Assembly: GCF_002575655.3 (NCBI RefSeq)
Contig: NC_053038.3
Location: forward strand, 141,810,885 to 141,874,884
DNA: 64,000 bases
Direction of reading: 5' to 3'
From: Aegilops tauschii subsp. strangulata
Taxonomy: Eukaryota > Streptophyta > Magnoliopsida > Poales > Poaceae
In this document: positions 12,199 through 24,290 of the stretch, in pieces
How positions within the stretch are numbered: position 1 is the stretch's first letter
Layout: each line of letters begins with the position of its first letter
The notes under the pieces: model-generated
Database searches by the model: none
Seen by the model: only the letters and a program-made list of their open reading frames with translations
Told to the model about the DNA's origin: nothing
Made by a program: the position numbers and the translations under genes

Positions 12199-12689
12199 GG
12201 AAACCCATGATTTGTTTTGCCATGCCTCCTCACAGGGGGAAACCCATGATTTGTTTTGTTGAGTCCATTTTGTAGTGTAGTGAGAATATGTCCAGTTTTA
12301 ATTGCTATATCTGGTTGTTTGCAGTATGCCTTGTTTATTTCAGTTGTTCACAATCACTACAAAAAAGGCACATCCGTGACATTTGGGCCGAACGAATTTT
12401 CTTTCGGTCATGCTTATGACACTTCTATGACAATAATTGTGAAAAAACCCGGTATCATCATAGATGTGGTGGGCTCCTACTTCTATGACAACAAATCATG
12501 ACAGAAAATGGGCTTTTCGTCCTGGGCGGGCTGGAGACGTAGCTGCATGACATTCTTTGGGCGGTCCATGACGGGAAAAACCATGGTAGAAGCAAGGGCG
12601 AGGAAAATACCGGGGAGTTCCCCGTTAGGGTGGGTGGTCGGGGCCGAACGATGCACGGAGGTTTGCGCGGTTCTCTTGTACACGTACGC

Positions 12690-13620
12690 GCGTGTGTGCG
12701 AGGCGTTGCACTCTAACTGAACCTGAGCGAGGCGTTGCGCTCTAACTGAACCCGAGCGATTGCACTAGCTACGTTACTAAACCCCGATCGATCCCTTGTT
12801 GTTAACTGAACCCGAGTGATTCCTTCGCTACCGGTGCTAACTGAAGCCGATCAAACCCTGCTGCCTCCTTCCCTTGATGAACAGTGAACATTGTTGGGGG
12901 GGGGTTTGGATGAACATTTCCCGGTGGGGGGTCGGATGAACAGGACCCCGTGGTAGTAGAGGTCATTGACGTTGGATGAACAGGACCCCGATCGAGCCGG
13001 TTGGGGGTGGATGAACAGGACCCATGGAGGGCTGGATGAATAGGACGACCCCGTGGAGGGCTGGTTGAATAGTAGCCGGTGGAGGGATGGATGAACAGTA
13101 GCCCGCCGAGGGGTGGTTGAACAGCACCCCGTGGAGAGGGCTGGTTAAACAGTAGCCGGTGGAGGAGCGGTGGAGGCTGGATGAACAGGAGCCCGTGGAT
13201 GAATAGTCATAGGTGGAGGCTCGAGGAGGTCGACGGTGGATGAACAGTAGCCCGTGTAGGCAGTTGACGGTGGAGATGAACAGTATCTCGTGGAGTCCCG
13301 TTTTGCAGTACACCACACCCCTCCCAATGAACAGGACCCCCATTTCGAGCGTAGCGCTCCTACACAAGTCCGTTTCCTCCGTTTTGCGGTACGCCACACC
13401 GCTCCCGATCAACAGGACCCCGTTTCAATCGTAGGAGGTCCAAGAGAAGTCCGTTTCCTCCATTTTGCGGTACGCCAGACCCCTCCTAATGAACAGGATC
13501 CCGTTTCGACCGTGGCCGGTCGAACACAAGGCCGTTTCCTCCGTTTTGCGGTACACCAGGCCTCATTTCGATCGGCTGTTCCGTCCAAGCCAGTTGGCTC
13601 CCGATGAACACGACGACGTA
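12690..13620 (+). repeat. Subterminal repeats of CACTA B, two motif families
   Basis: First family: 'ctaactgaacccgagcgatt' and variants, several copies at 12712-12860. Second family: 'ggatgaacagtagcccgtgg' and variants, about a dozen copies at 12915-13280, spaced roughly 25-45 bp. A third, longer unit with 'tttcctccgttttgcggta' recurs about every 80 bp at 13290-13560. The same families are in element C (57415-58290) and, shortened and reversed, in A. Confidence 0.75.
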
Positions 13621-13899
13621 GTTTCTCCGTTCCGAGCCAGCTAGGTACACGAGCCCTGGCCGTACGTATGCGCGAGTAGGCGTTCGAGACCCCGCCCGTA
13701 TGTACGTACGTGGCCGTATTTACTTTCTTGCACCATGGCTATACGTACATGTACATGCTACGTCCGTGCCTCTATTACGACACGTGCCCTTCCTTACTCG
13801 TCCACGATTCATCGCTACAGCCTATAGACAGACCGATCGACCAGTATGTACATACATGTTCGCGACCAGAATGACAACGCTACGTACGCTTCGACCAGG

Positions 13900-16215
13900 T
13901 GGGTCGCGACTGTGAGGCACTTCCTTGTGTGCGAAGATGTAGCTGGTGGGTCTCAGCAGTCAGGGGGCAAATCATTTTTTTGCCTATAATATGGACGCAC
14001 TTCCTTGCGTGCAAAGATGTAGCTGGTGGGTCCCAGCAGTCAGGGGGGAAACGTATTTTTCACGAAATACGGTGGCCCGTCCGGTGGGTCCCTGCTGTCA
14101 GGTGGAGGAATCATTATTTTCTGCGTAATAAGGAGGCACTTCCTTGCTGCGGGCATGGACCCAACTGTCAGCCTCTCCACGTATAGTACTCTTCCGATGG
14201 AAGTCGTTCGTTGACCACATTGACCACGCCGCGCCGAGAGCACCAAGGCGGTGGACGACGGCGAGGCCTAGGAAGGGGACGACGCGGAGCCGGGGAAGAC
14301 GCGGCAGTGGATGCCCACGTGGAGAGGAGTGTGAGGGTTCACTGGTTCGGCTTTGGTGTGAGGCTGCCATCGCCGCAGAATAACAGGGGGTGTGGTTGAG
14401 TAGAGGGATGGCCTGGGCAGCGGTGGGAGTTGTAGGGGCGGTGAGGCCTCCGCGGCAGCACAACCAGACATGGGAGGCAGGAGCAGGCGGCACGACCGGC
14501 GCTGGTTTGGGTGGCTGGAGCAAGAAGACCAGAGGTTGAAGAAGCACTACGGCCGTTGGATGGACATTGTACGGTCACTGGAGCTCGAATTGTTCATATT
14601 GACTAAGTTGACAAAGCCGTCCGTCCGCGTCAACTTAGTAGGCCCACAAGTCAGCCACCCACTATGGTGGGCCTAGCTAGCAGGGGGAGTATTCATTTTT
14701 TTGTGCATGATAATGAGGCACTTCCTTGCGTGCGAAGATATAGCTGGTGGATCGGAGCTATCAGCAGGGGGAACGTTTTTTTCGTGAATTACAGAGGCCC
14801 TTCCGGTGGGTCCGAGTTGTGAGGTGGAGGTATCATTATTTTGCGCGTAATAAGGAGGCATTTCCTTGTGTGCGGTCGTGGACCCAGCTGTCAGCCTCTC
14901 CACGTACAGTCCACTTCCGATGGATGTCGTTCGTTGACCACATTGACCACGCCGCGCCGAGAACACCAGGGCGGTGGACGATGGCGAGGCCTAGGAAGGG
15001 AATGAGACGGAGCCGGGGAAGACTCGGCATTGGTTGCCCACGCGGTATGGAGTACGAGGATTTACTGGTTCGGCTGCCATCGCCGACAAATAACAGGAGG
15101 TGTGGGTGAGTAGAGGAATGGCCTAGCCAGCAATGGAGTAGTGTGGGCGGTGCGGCCTGTGCGGCAGCACAGCCGGCCACGGGAGGCGGGAGCAGGCAGT
15201 CCCACCGGCGCTGGTTTGGGCGGCAGAGCAAGAAGATCATATATTGAAGAAGCAGCACGGCCGTTGGATTAACATCCAACGGTCACTGCTGCTAGAATCG
15301 TTTGTGGGCTAAGTTGACAAAGCCTTTCGTACAGGTGAACCTAGTAGACCCACAAGTCAGCCTCCAGATCTGTCCCAAATAGCATACAGCCCGAAATTTC
15401 TAGCCAGATTCAAATTAATTTAAAAACTAAACATACCTTAATTTAAATCCAATGAATTTTTACCCGCACAAAAACAATGAAATTTAAAATATAAAAATAA
15501 GAAAGAAAAAAGTATTTTGGAACTAATTGCCTCTTTGCTTTATTTTTTTCATTTTACAGCCCATTTATTATTACTTATAGCCCATTTTCTGGGCAAACCC
15601 GAATGCATCCCTCCTTGTCTTGAAAGATTTCCGGCCCAGCAAGGCGTAGAAAAGAACGTAGGCCTACGTTGGTTATTCTGCAAATAACAAAATAGCTGGG
15701 CTAGCCATTTTCAGACAGGAAAAAAACTAGGCTGGTCATGTGGTAAACATATGAAATAAAAGGCTGGGATACATAGGACACAGCTCCCGCACAACCCAGT
15801 TGATACCCTTCTCCGTCCCGAAAAAACAAAATTACTGCGCACGCTATCGGGTCCCTACCGTCATCCTCACCATGTACAGTCATCTCCTTATTCCTCTCGG
15901 TTGTTGACCATGTTGACAACACCGGAGGGCGGCGCCGCGGCGAGCGAACCCAGGCGGAGGACGATGGTGAGGCCTCGGACGGGAACGAACAGGAGCCAGG
16001 GAAGATGCGTAGAGTTTTAGGGTGCGATGTGGCCATGATGCGTGCGCGGCAGCACAGCCAGCCATGGGAGGCGGGAGCCGGCGGTCCCGCCGGCGCTGGT
16101 TGGGCTTTGGCGGCTGGAGGAAGAAGCGACTGAAGAAACACGGTAGACGTTAAATGTCAATCCAACGGTCAAGGTTGGCACAATTGTTTGTTGACTAAGC
16201 CGACACCAAGTAGCA
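13900..16215 (-). repeat. Module array inside CACTA B
   Basis: Modules homologous to those in element A, but reversed, at about 14100-14660, 14700-15360 and 15840-16215, with the AT-rich spacer (15400-15600) and the 'gggctggtcatatggt'-like stretch (15690-15800) between the last two. They contain no conserved reading frame. Confidence 0.65.
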
Positions 16216-16361
16216 TACTTTTTTATATATAGGAAGAAAAGAAAAACTGGGTTCGTTCGCCTGATAACATTCCCGAAACTGCGACCGTTCGATCTTGAGT
16301 CGCAACTAAAACTGCAAGGAAAATGCGTTTGTCTGCCGACCTCCTCCCAGGGAACGTTCGC

Positions 16362-16421
16362 CACATAAGTGACTAGCACCCTTGGTTTTCAACCGAGAGG
16401 TCTTGGGTTCGAGTCCTAGAA
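16362..16421 (+). ncRNA. tRNA-like fragment, possible SINE remnant
   Basis: A five-pair stem CTTGG/CCGAG encloses a seven-base loop TTTTCAA (anticodon-like TTC, glutamate), followed by a short variable region and a T-arm-like 'gggttcgagtcct' that matches the B-box consensus. The D-arm and acceptor stem are poor, so this is not a functional tRNA by eye. It could be the tRNA-related head of a SINE or a decayed tRNA. Confidence 0.35.
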
Positions 16422-16589
16422 AATCTCAATATTGTCCTCTTTCCTTCCTCGCAAGAAAATTTTGGAAAATCAAAGACTTGAGAAGGCGTACAGAACAAGC
16501 TAGTGTACTAGTAAAGCGACGTTGCTGAGTTTTAGAAAAAAAGTGAGACGTGCTCCTGTAGCTGGTCCGAACCAAACCTAGACTATGAC

Positions 16590-16596
16590 TATATAT
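16590..16596 (+). promoter_or_regulatory. TATA box candidate for the GRF zinc-finger gene
   Basis: TATATAT lies here. A start of transcription 25-35 bp downstream would fall at about 16620-16630, which favours the ATG at 16701 over that at 16620 as the true initiator. Confidence 0.4.
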
Positions 16597-16619
16597 GGTG
16601 CTATGCTACTCTACAAGTA

Positions 16620-17378
16620 ATGAAACTGACATATCCAACATTCACTTCTCCTCTTCTCTACTTACTCTGCCTAGCATCAGAAGCTCTGGCCGTAGCAACC
16701 ATGTCCGCTAGCTGCTCGTCCACCTGCTCTTTAGCAAGCAACAATCAGATATGCGCCATGTCGCCACCTGTACCATCGCTTGTGGGTCTAATCACACCCC
16801 CGCCGGTACACGCACCGCAGCCGGTTGCTCATCGCAACCCACTGCCGTTGGTGAAGTGCCACTGCTACAAATCACGCAGAGTCATCCGTCGCGTCTCAAC
16901 CACAATCCTCAACCCTAGTCGAGTCTTCTACAAATGCCCGAATCATGGGGTAATAATATGTTAAAGTGTTGTTCTGCTGCTTTCAGTTGCTGATTTTTTT
17001 AATAGTTTGGTTGATGACCTTCCAATTTGATTCATGCAGAAAAGGGAGGATTCGTGTGATTTGTATTTCTTGGTTGCTGATGTGGGGGAATGCAACTACG
17101 CTGGTTATTTGGTTAGCCGAGGAATCCCAATACCAACAGGTTGCGGTGTTGGACAAGTAACTGAAGGAACGACGGAAGAGGAAGATGCAGAGCAGAAGGT
17201 TAAAGATGCAGTTCCTTTGATCATGGCCAAGCAACAACTGCTGAACGGCCTTGACAGCAATGAGGAGATGAAAGGGCTTGTGAAGATAATGGGCAAAATC
17301 AATGTGCTATGTAGGATGATTGTTTCTTTATTTGATGTGTATGTAGCACTCGTGATGTATTCAGTGGCTCTGACATGA
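16620..17378 (+). CDS. GRF-type zinc-finger protein, two exons
   Basis: Exon 1 ends at 16949 and exon 2 runs 17040-17378; the 90-bp intron has GT at 16950 and AG at 17038-17039 and is phase 0. The join restores a GRF zinc finger: VKCHCYKSRRVIRRVS, then NPSRVFYKCPNHG, then SCDLYFLVAD, which supply a C-x-C / C / C set typical of this nucleic-acid-binding fold. The N-terminus is Ser/Cys/Pro-rich. After the finger come an acidic stretch (EGTTEEEDAEQKVKDA) and a hydrophobic C-terminal segment (VLCRMIVSLFDVYVALVMYS) that could be a membrane helix. The frame is open throughout: 222 residues from ATG 16620, 195 from the likelier ATG 16701. Plant proteins with this layout are often small and uncharacterised. 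It lies tail-to-tail with the transposase remnant. Confidence 0.7.
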
Positions 17379-17888
17379 GCACTTTGCTGAAACTAGTAAT
17401 AAATAAAACTTGTGTAGCAGGCTGGGCGTAGTGTTGTGAACATCTAATGATTTCTATTAACGGAAATCTGGGGGGGGTATCCCCTTTTGCTCATAAATAA
17501 ATAAATAGCATAGGCCCTTTTGGTAATAAATAAATAAATTAGCAGAGGCCCTGTCGGGTCAGCTTTGTCCCCATTCGAAGACATCGAGCATATTGCAGTC
17601 CAACAGCAAATTATGTCACCAAATTCAAGTTTCACAGCAAAATATGAGTACAACAAAACAACAATGTCATCATGTTTTAGTCGTCATACAATCTCCAAAC
17701 ACAAATCAACATACATAACAAGTGATGTTCTCACAGCAAAATACTAAACAACACGTTCATAAGGTTTCAGTTGTCATAGCAAACACAATTTCACATAGTA
17801 GAGAAAAAAACGTCTTCTGATAGGCAAATACGACAAAAGAATCTAATCATCATCCGCAGCAGCAGCGTCAACATCTTCACCATGTGTA
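17379..17888. other. Intergenic stretch between GRF gene and transposase remnant
   Basis: Contains two runs of 'aataaataaat' (about 17494-17510 and 17525-17540), each followed by a similar 'gca.aggccc' phrase, suggesting a small tandem duplication. It is otherwise AT-rich 3' flanking sequence of two converging genes. Confidence 0.4.
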
Positions 17889-20800
17889 TCAGTCTGAACC
17901 GTAATTCCCCACAGTGTCATCTTCTTCTTCATCCTCAGTGTCCTCGAATGTTGGCTTCTTCTTGATCAACTCTTGTATGTCCATAGCACGATAGGCAATC
18001 TTTTCACCAGCGTCATTGACGTGATGGTTCTCAAAGATATTAGGAACATCTGTGGAATCTTGTACATCAGGAGCAGTGTAAGCATCATCTTGTTGTGCAA
18101 CTTCATTAAACGAATTCCTCTGCTCAAACCATTGCAATACTCTCCAGTCATCGCTACATGCAAATGTGTATTCCAAGAAAAATATCTGTGTTGCTTGATT
18201 TGCCAAAATAAAAGGCTCGTTGGATTTGAAATAATCATCCGCTCTGGGTTTTGCGATCCTGGAAAATAGGTTAACGACAACACAACAGAACCACACACCG
18301 ATGATCCTCAAAACTGGAGATATACTGCAACTGAACAATGTCTGTTGTGTTAGCATACATTTCAGTTGTCTCTCTGCCGTACGTATCCGTGCTCATGATG
18401 GCACTGTTTTGTGTCTTCCTGCCTTCGTCGCGTGCAAGGGTGTTGTAGCGCACATCTCCAACAACGCAAGATTCATAATGTCTTACCCGAGTATCAGGAC
18501 CCATTGCTAGTGCGTAAAGGGCATCATCAACTGCATGCCCATCCTCCTGAATCTTCTTAACCTATGGTTAGAAAATAGACAAGCTGATCATCTTATGTAC
18601 TCAATATATTAAAAAAACTGATAGTGCAATTCAAAAGCTTACAAGGCTCTTGAACCATTTCGCGAATCCTGCCATAACTAGTTTGTCATTGTTTCCTGGA
18701 TTTTGCGGCAGTAACTCCTTTTTGTAGATGTTGCACAACATAGTGATCACATCAAACATCTAAATATATAAGAATGTGCTGCAAGTTTAGTAGATTACGA
18801 TATAGAAGCTGCAGTACTTAGCACTTACTTGATATAAGGTAGTATCTCAGGACAGTTATTCAACACATACCAAACCATTTTATCCAAATCTTTAGGTTTG
18901 TCCTCTTGTCGACTCTTCCCTGTAACTTGAACAGAATAATCGAAAACATTGAGCCCGGGATTGTCTTCACCCACCTCTTTGCTAAGCTGATCAGCTGTTT
19001 CAATGTATTTTGAGCAGAATGTCAACGCTTATGTATGTAGGCCTCTGCAATGGAACCCTCAGGTCTAGCTCTGTTCCAAACATAGCCCTTGAAAGTGCCT
19101 AGCCGCCTTTTTATACGATACATCCAACCATACTATACTGGACCTCTAAGTAGTGCCTCATCAGGCAGATGAACTGCTCTGAATTAGTCAGGGCGGCCCA
19201 ATCCTCTACGGATAACAGGTAAAACCCTTTGAAGTAGGACGTGGAAGTCATGAGTTTTCAACCCTTGTACCTTGTTTCCATCTGCAGTGACTCTCCTTTC
19301 AAGGTTGGAAGCAAATCCATGTGGAAATCTCACACGTGACAGGTCCTCGCAGAATTCTTTTCTTTTTACCTGGTCCAAGACGTACACAGCTAGTGCCATA
19401 TCCCGTGGTTTACCTTCATCTTCCACCTGCAAATCCTTTCTAATACCCATGTGTGTCAAATCAATCCTAGATTTTAAGGTATCTTTCGTCTTGTCTTCAA
19501 TATTAAGAAGTGTGCCGATAATGTTGTCACATAAATTTTTGTCGATGTGCATCACATCAAGATTATGCCGCAGATCCAAATCTTTCCAACACTCCAAGTC
19601 CCACAAAGTGGACCTGCGGGTAAACCATAATCTCTCTTCTGCTCTGCCACGCTTCCTTTTCCCGCTACCATTACCAGGATGGTTTCTTGGTGTAATATGC
19701 CTGACCTTCTCTAATTCCACTTGCAACTCATCGGCGGTGAGCCTCTTTGGCGCATCACGGTTTCCATGCTTTGCATTGAACACATGTCTGTGGTATTTTG
19801 TAGGACGCGGCTTGTCCTTGGAAAGGAGACGATGGTGTCCAATGTAACAGATCTTGCTAAGTATTGCGTATGACAGCGGATTCATGTCATAGCGAACACA
19901 TGCATTGTAACCATGTGTTGTTCGCCCTGACATTGTGCCCAAAGCCGGATAATCATGGATGCACGAAATTATAACAGCACGCAGAAAGAAATCAGCTGGC
20001 GGGCTGCTATATAGGTCTCGAGTGAGAACACCCATCCATAGCTGTTGAAGTTCCTCCACAAGAGACTCCATGAATAAATCAAAATCCTTTCCAGGACTTT
20101 TTGGACCTGGAATGAGCAAGGCCATCATGTAGTTTGATTCTTTGGTGCAGACATTTGGAGGCATGTTGTAAGGGGTAACAAGCACTGGCCACATGCTATA
20201 TGTGGCGCTCTGGTGGCCAAATGGGTTAAATCCATCTGAAGCTAAGCCAAGTCTAATGTTTCTCGGGTCAGCAGCAAACTTTTTGTGTTTCTGGTTGAAG
20301 CTTTTCCAGTCACTACCATGAGATGGATGGCTCATTAAATTCTGATCTCTGTACTCCTGGTTCCTAGAATGCCACAGTACAACCTCTCTTGTTTCAGCAT
20401 CATGAAACAACCTCTGCAATCTTGGTATAATTGGAAAATGTCTCAGAACATTATGAGGAACCCTTTTCACAGCATCGCCATCTTTCCATCTTGATGATTT
20501 GCATTTTGGGCATTCACTTAAGTTGGCATAATCCTTCCGGTACACAACAAAATTATTCTTACAAACATGGATCATATCATATCCAATTCCAACTGCACGA
20601 AGGAAATTCTTCATTTTACTGTAGGTGTGTGGCAGCTCAGACGCATCTGGGAAAGATTTGCGGAAAGCAGCCAACATCGCATCGAATGATTTGTTGGTCA
20701 TCCGCTCAGATGTCTTCACCTGAAGAAAGGTGACAATAGCTGAGAATATTGACAACTTATTTCTTGGGGTGAGAACCACATTGCATTGTTCCAACATGCG

Positions 20801-21356
20801 GGCCCACCGTTTTTCTTCTGCAGGTGAAAGTTCACAAAATGCACGAGCATTTCGTAGCATTGTTTCAATGTTGGTCAAACTCACTGGCTCGCCCCCCCCA
20901 CCTCCTCCTTTTCCACCTGAGCATCAGGCAAATCAAGATGGTGATCTACTGCTTCCACATAGTCAGTAACAATGACGTTCACAACTTCACCATGATGAAC
21001 CCACCTAGTATATGTGACCGACATCCCATAAAAGTGTAGATGATTTTGCAGAGTTGACTGGGTCTTGTAACTGGATTCATACAACTGCAACATGGGAAGA
21101 GCACATCTGATTTCGAACCACCATACTCATCTCTGATAAAGTTCATGAAGTTTTCAACCCCCTCAACATATGCAAGTAGGACGTGTGGCTGACGGTGCTC
21201 CCGTCGTCGGACGCCAGTGTGGCCACCGCTTGTGCGGTCGCGTCCGCGTATGGCTATGCCGCTATTGCGTCGCGAGCAGCGACTTGAGCTAGGGCACCGA
21301 CCTCGAGCTTCATCCCCGAAGACAAGCTCTCCCATAGCGTTCGCGCTCGCGGTCAT
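17889..21356 (-). pseudogene. CACTA (En/Spm) Tnp2-type transposase, decayed
   Basis: Reading the minus strand: 21356-20979 encodes a transposase-associated N-terminal domain (GVENFMNFIRDEYGGSK, CCSCMN), shifting frame near 21075 (SVTYTRWVHHGE). After another shift near 20885, a 566-residue frame (20884-19184) carries the Tnp2 core: CPKCKSSRWKDGD, RNIRLGLASDGFNPFG, LLIPGPKSPGKDFDLFMESL, CIHDYPALGTMSGRTTHGY and LRHNLDVMHIDKNLCDNIIG. Downstream fragments resemble the DUF4218 region (about 19180-19060), then YSVQVTGKSRQEDKPKDLDK (18960-18880) and an acidic C-terminus ending at 17889. Introns may account for some breaks (18560-18830), but the stop at 19184 and the N-terminal shifts mark it as dead. 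It would bind and cut CACTA termini if active. The Tekay element lies 95 bp upstream of its start. Confidence 0.8.
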
Positions 21357-21450
21357 GGCAGATGTGGTGCCAGGTAGCAGGACGATGCGCTATGGTGTGG
21401 AGGTTAGCTGGGCGTTGCCGCTTTAAGTAGCGCATTCCAGTGAGGCCAAC

Positions 21451-24182
21451 TGTAACATCCAAAATTTTCAATTTGGAATGTTATACATTAGATCATCATT
21501 GCATATCATATTTTATTTGCATTTTGGTTGATCCTAGAAATTCTACGCAACTCAAGCACCCGCGGAGAGAGTTGGGGATTTCGTTATTTTCATATTTGAG
21601 TTTTGTCAAATTTTGAAAAGAGGATCTTTTGATTTTAATTATTTTCTCTTTGAATATTTCTTTTATGAAAATAAAAGAGAGAGGATAAAATGACTTCCTC
21701 AAAATAAAGAAATATCAGAGATTTAATATTAAAATCAAATAAGATTTTTATTTGGAGTTTTATCGCTATTTTATTTGAATTAGGCAAATTATGCATTTTT
21801 CAAAATTGCATTTTAGGCACAAATAAATGTTCACCTTGTCTGGCCTATTTTTAGAGGACAGGGAAAATTTATTTCAGGATTTTTGGACTCAGTTTAGTAT
21901 TTCTTTTCTTTTTTTTCTGCATGTCGGAATTATTTAAAAAAAACGCCAACCGACTTAACGGGCCATGTCCGACCCGGACACTGCGCCCGGCCGGCCTTTA
22001 AGAGCCGGGAGGCCCGAGCCGCAGCCCCAGCCCAGCCCCCGAAACCCTAGCGCCGCCACCCGCTGCCGTCGCCGCAAGCCACCGCCGCCGCCGCAAGCCA
22101 CCGCCACCGCCGCAAGCCGCCGCCGTCGCCGCGAGTCGCTGCCACCGCCACGAGACGCCGTCGCCGCCGCCGAGTCCCGATGCCGCCGCCCCTCGGAGCC
22201 CCGCCACCGCCCATCGCCGCCGCCGCCGCCGGCCATCGCCAGAGTTGCCGCCGCCCCACCGCCGGCCAACCCCGTTCCGAGGTAGCCGCCCGATTTGCCG
22301 CCGGTTTCGCCGGAAAAACCGTTCGTTTTTTAACCTAGATTTGTTTTTTAGATTAGATCGGTTCGGTTTTTTTCGGTTTAGTTATTTAGCGAACGCCCGT
22401 TCATACGTTTGTTTTAACGAACGGTTTTCACCATTTAGCCGCAGACAGCGAACGTTCGTTCGTTAGCCTGTTCGTCAGTTTTTCTTTTTCTCAGATTTTC
22501 TGCGATTATTTTCGATCGCGATTTCTGATCCGATTTTCATTTTAGTTTAACTTTTCGCTCGTTTATCGGAATCAGGTGATTCAAGCACCTAGAGTTTCGT
22601 ATCGAAGCCCTCCTTTTGTTTAACCAACTTGAACAAGATTTTGCTACTGTAAAATTTGACTTTAGTCCAAATTAGTAACCGAAGCTTTTTTTCGCCGTTT
22701 GAGTTTTGTTGCTTCGTTTGATTTGATTATTTTTGCAAACCGGAGTTCTTAAGTTGAACTTTCTGGTTAGATCTCTTATTTGAGTTTTACCCGTGCCCTT
22801 GCTTGATTGCTTATTGTATGCTTGTTTGTTTGCGATAGAGTACCCGGAGTGTGAAGCGTGCTACTACGAGTCTCTAGGTTTCGCGGATCATCAGCAAGGC
22901 AAGTAACACTTTGATCATACCTCTTTCATACCCAGTTTTATTGCATTAGATCAATCCTCAAACAATTGCATGGTTAGGATCTGATTAAATTGTGGGTTTG
23001 GGAAGTCACCTGTTTATTATCAAACCTATGGGAGTTACTTCTACATTGCTTATACTGCTATGCTATGCTCGTAGACATGGATTGGGTTTGAGTGTATCCA
23101 TGACAGATGTGAGTTGTTAATTAATGGTTAACTTAAGGTGGCAACTTTAATACACATCTGGGTGGATTGAGGCACCTGGGGAATTCCAGTGATTGCCTGT
23201 ATTTTTGGAAATCCTGGGGCACCGTGTGATTCTCCTATGGACTGCCACCCAGGCTCAAAGGTATCATAAGATTATTCGTGCTAGAGACTTCCGTGTGCAA
23301 CCACATGCCAATATGGGCTCTGGCATAGTTGAGTAAGTTGTGGGAAACTTTTCCATGATGGGCTAGCAGATGTAGGGGATTGTAGGTGTACATGCCTATC
23401 TATCGGTTAAAGGGACCTCTTCGGAAAGACTGTGTCTTGGTCATCCGTTTCTCAAACATCATGTAGTGCGAGAAATCCAACGGAGGAGATCGAGTCTTGT
23501 GGGGAATAGTGCACAAACCTCTGCAGAGTGTACAAACTAATCATGGGTAGCTGTGTCCTCGGTTATGGATGTTTTGAGTATCTAGTTTCTGGATTATCAT
23601 GTGGATCTCATCACTCTATTACAAGATTAATTTGAATGGGTTATTACTTACTTTTTAATTGAGATTGAGATGGGGTTTACCATTCTTAATGTTTTCAACC
23701 AACTTTGTAGTTAAATAAAATTTTATTCCTTTGTTGTAGGAAAAAAATGGCTTTTCACAAAACATATTAACCATACAGCCTCCACCAGCCATATATGCAT
23801 ATAGTGATAGCTTTATTCTGTTCATTACTCTCTTGTGTTACATTGCCAGCATATTCCATGTGCTGACCCATTTTCGGGCTGCAACGTATCATGTTACAGA
23901 CTTTTCAAACGACGAGTAAGGAGCCTTAGGTCGTGGTCTTTCACTCAGTGATGCCGTTGGAGTTGATGGACTCACTTTATCTTCCAAGCCTTCCGCTATT
24001 ATCGTATTAGATGGCCTTGAGCCATATTTATTGTAATAAGTTCTATTTTGAGACATTCGATGTAATAAGTGTGTGATTGCTACTCTGTTATAAATCCTTC
24101 AAGTAGTGTGCGTGTCAGCATTACCGATCAAGGGATGACACTGATGCACAGAGATGAGGCTGTTTGAGGTCTGGTCGCTACA
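21451..24182 (+). repeat. 5' LTR of Tekay-like element
   Basis: Begins TGTAACATCCAAAATTTTCA and ends TCTGGTCGCTACA. Contains a (GCC)n-rich stretch at 22041-22260 that differs in length and order from the 3' copy. Relative to the 3' LTR it lacks 19-20 bp near 23008. A TATA-like 'ctttaagag' occurs near 21996-22004. Open frames through the GCC stretch are low-complexity artefacts. Confidence 0.9.
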
Positions 24183-24185
24183 AGA

Positions 24186-24197
24186 TGGTATCAAAGC
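24186..24197 (+). promoter_or_regulatory. Primer binding site, initiator tRNA-Met type
   Basis: TGGTATCAAAGC three bases after the 5' LTR. It matches the initiator-tRNA-Met 3' end complement except for A in place of G at position 9. Confidence 0.8.
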
Positions 24198-24290
24198 ACA
24201 CGCTAACTGTAGGACACAACCACTAAGCTAAAGCCCTAGATCACTACTCTCTTCTCATTTCTGACTTCTCTCCATTTTCTACTCTTTAGG

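Larger units (their letters stand above)
12355..16215 (+). mobile_element. CACTA-type DNA transposon B, non-autonomous, right end not recognised
   Basis: Starts CACTACAAAAAAGGCACAT at 12355, followed by the same terminal 250 bp as elements A and C (phrases 'atgacacttctatgac', 'ggtgggctcctacttctatg', 'tgacattctttgggc'). The preceding three bases are AAT (candidate target site, unverified because no right end is found). Then come a subterminal block (12690-13620), a conserved 'ggtgggtcccagcagtcagg' stretch and two to three reversed modules (13900-16215). No transposase frame lies inside. Similarity to A and C fades near 16215 without a TAGTG terminus, so the right end is lost, diverged or further right. 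Confidence 0.72.

Noticed and set aside
21955..22285. Ala/Arg/Gly-rich open frames in the Tekay LTR
   Set aside because: They arise from (GCC)n sequence on both strands, differ between the two LTRs and lack any known domain.
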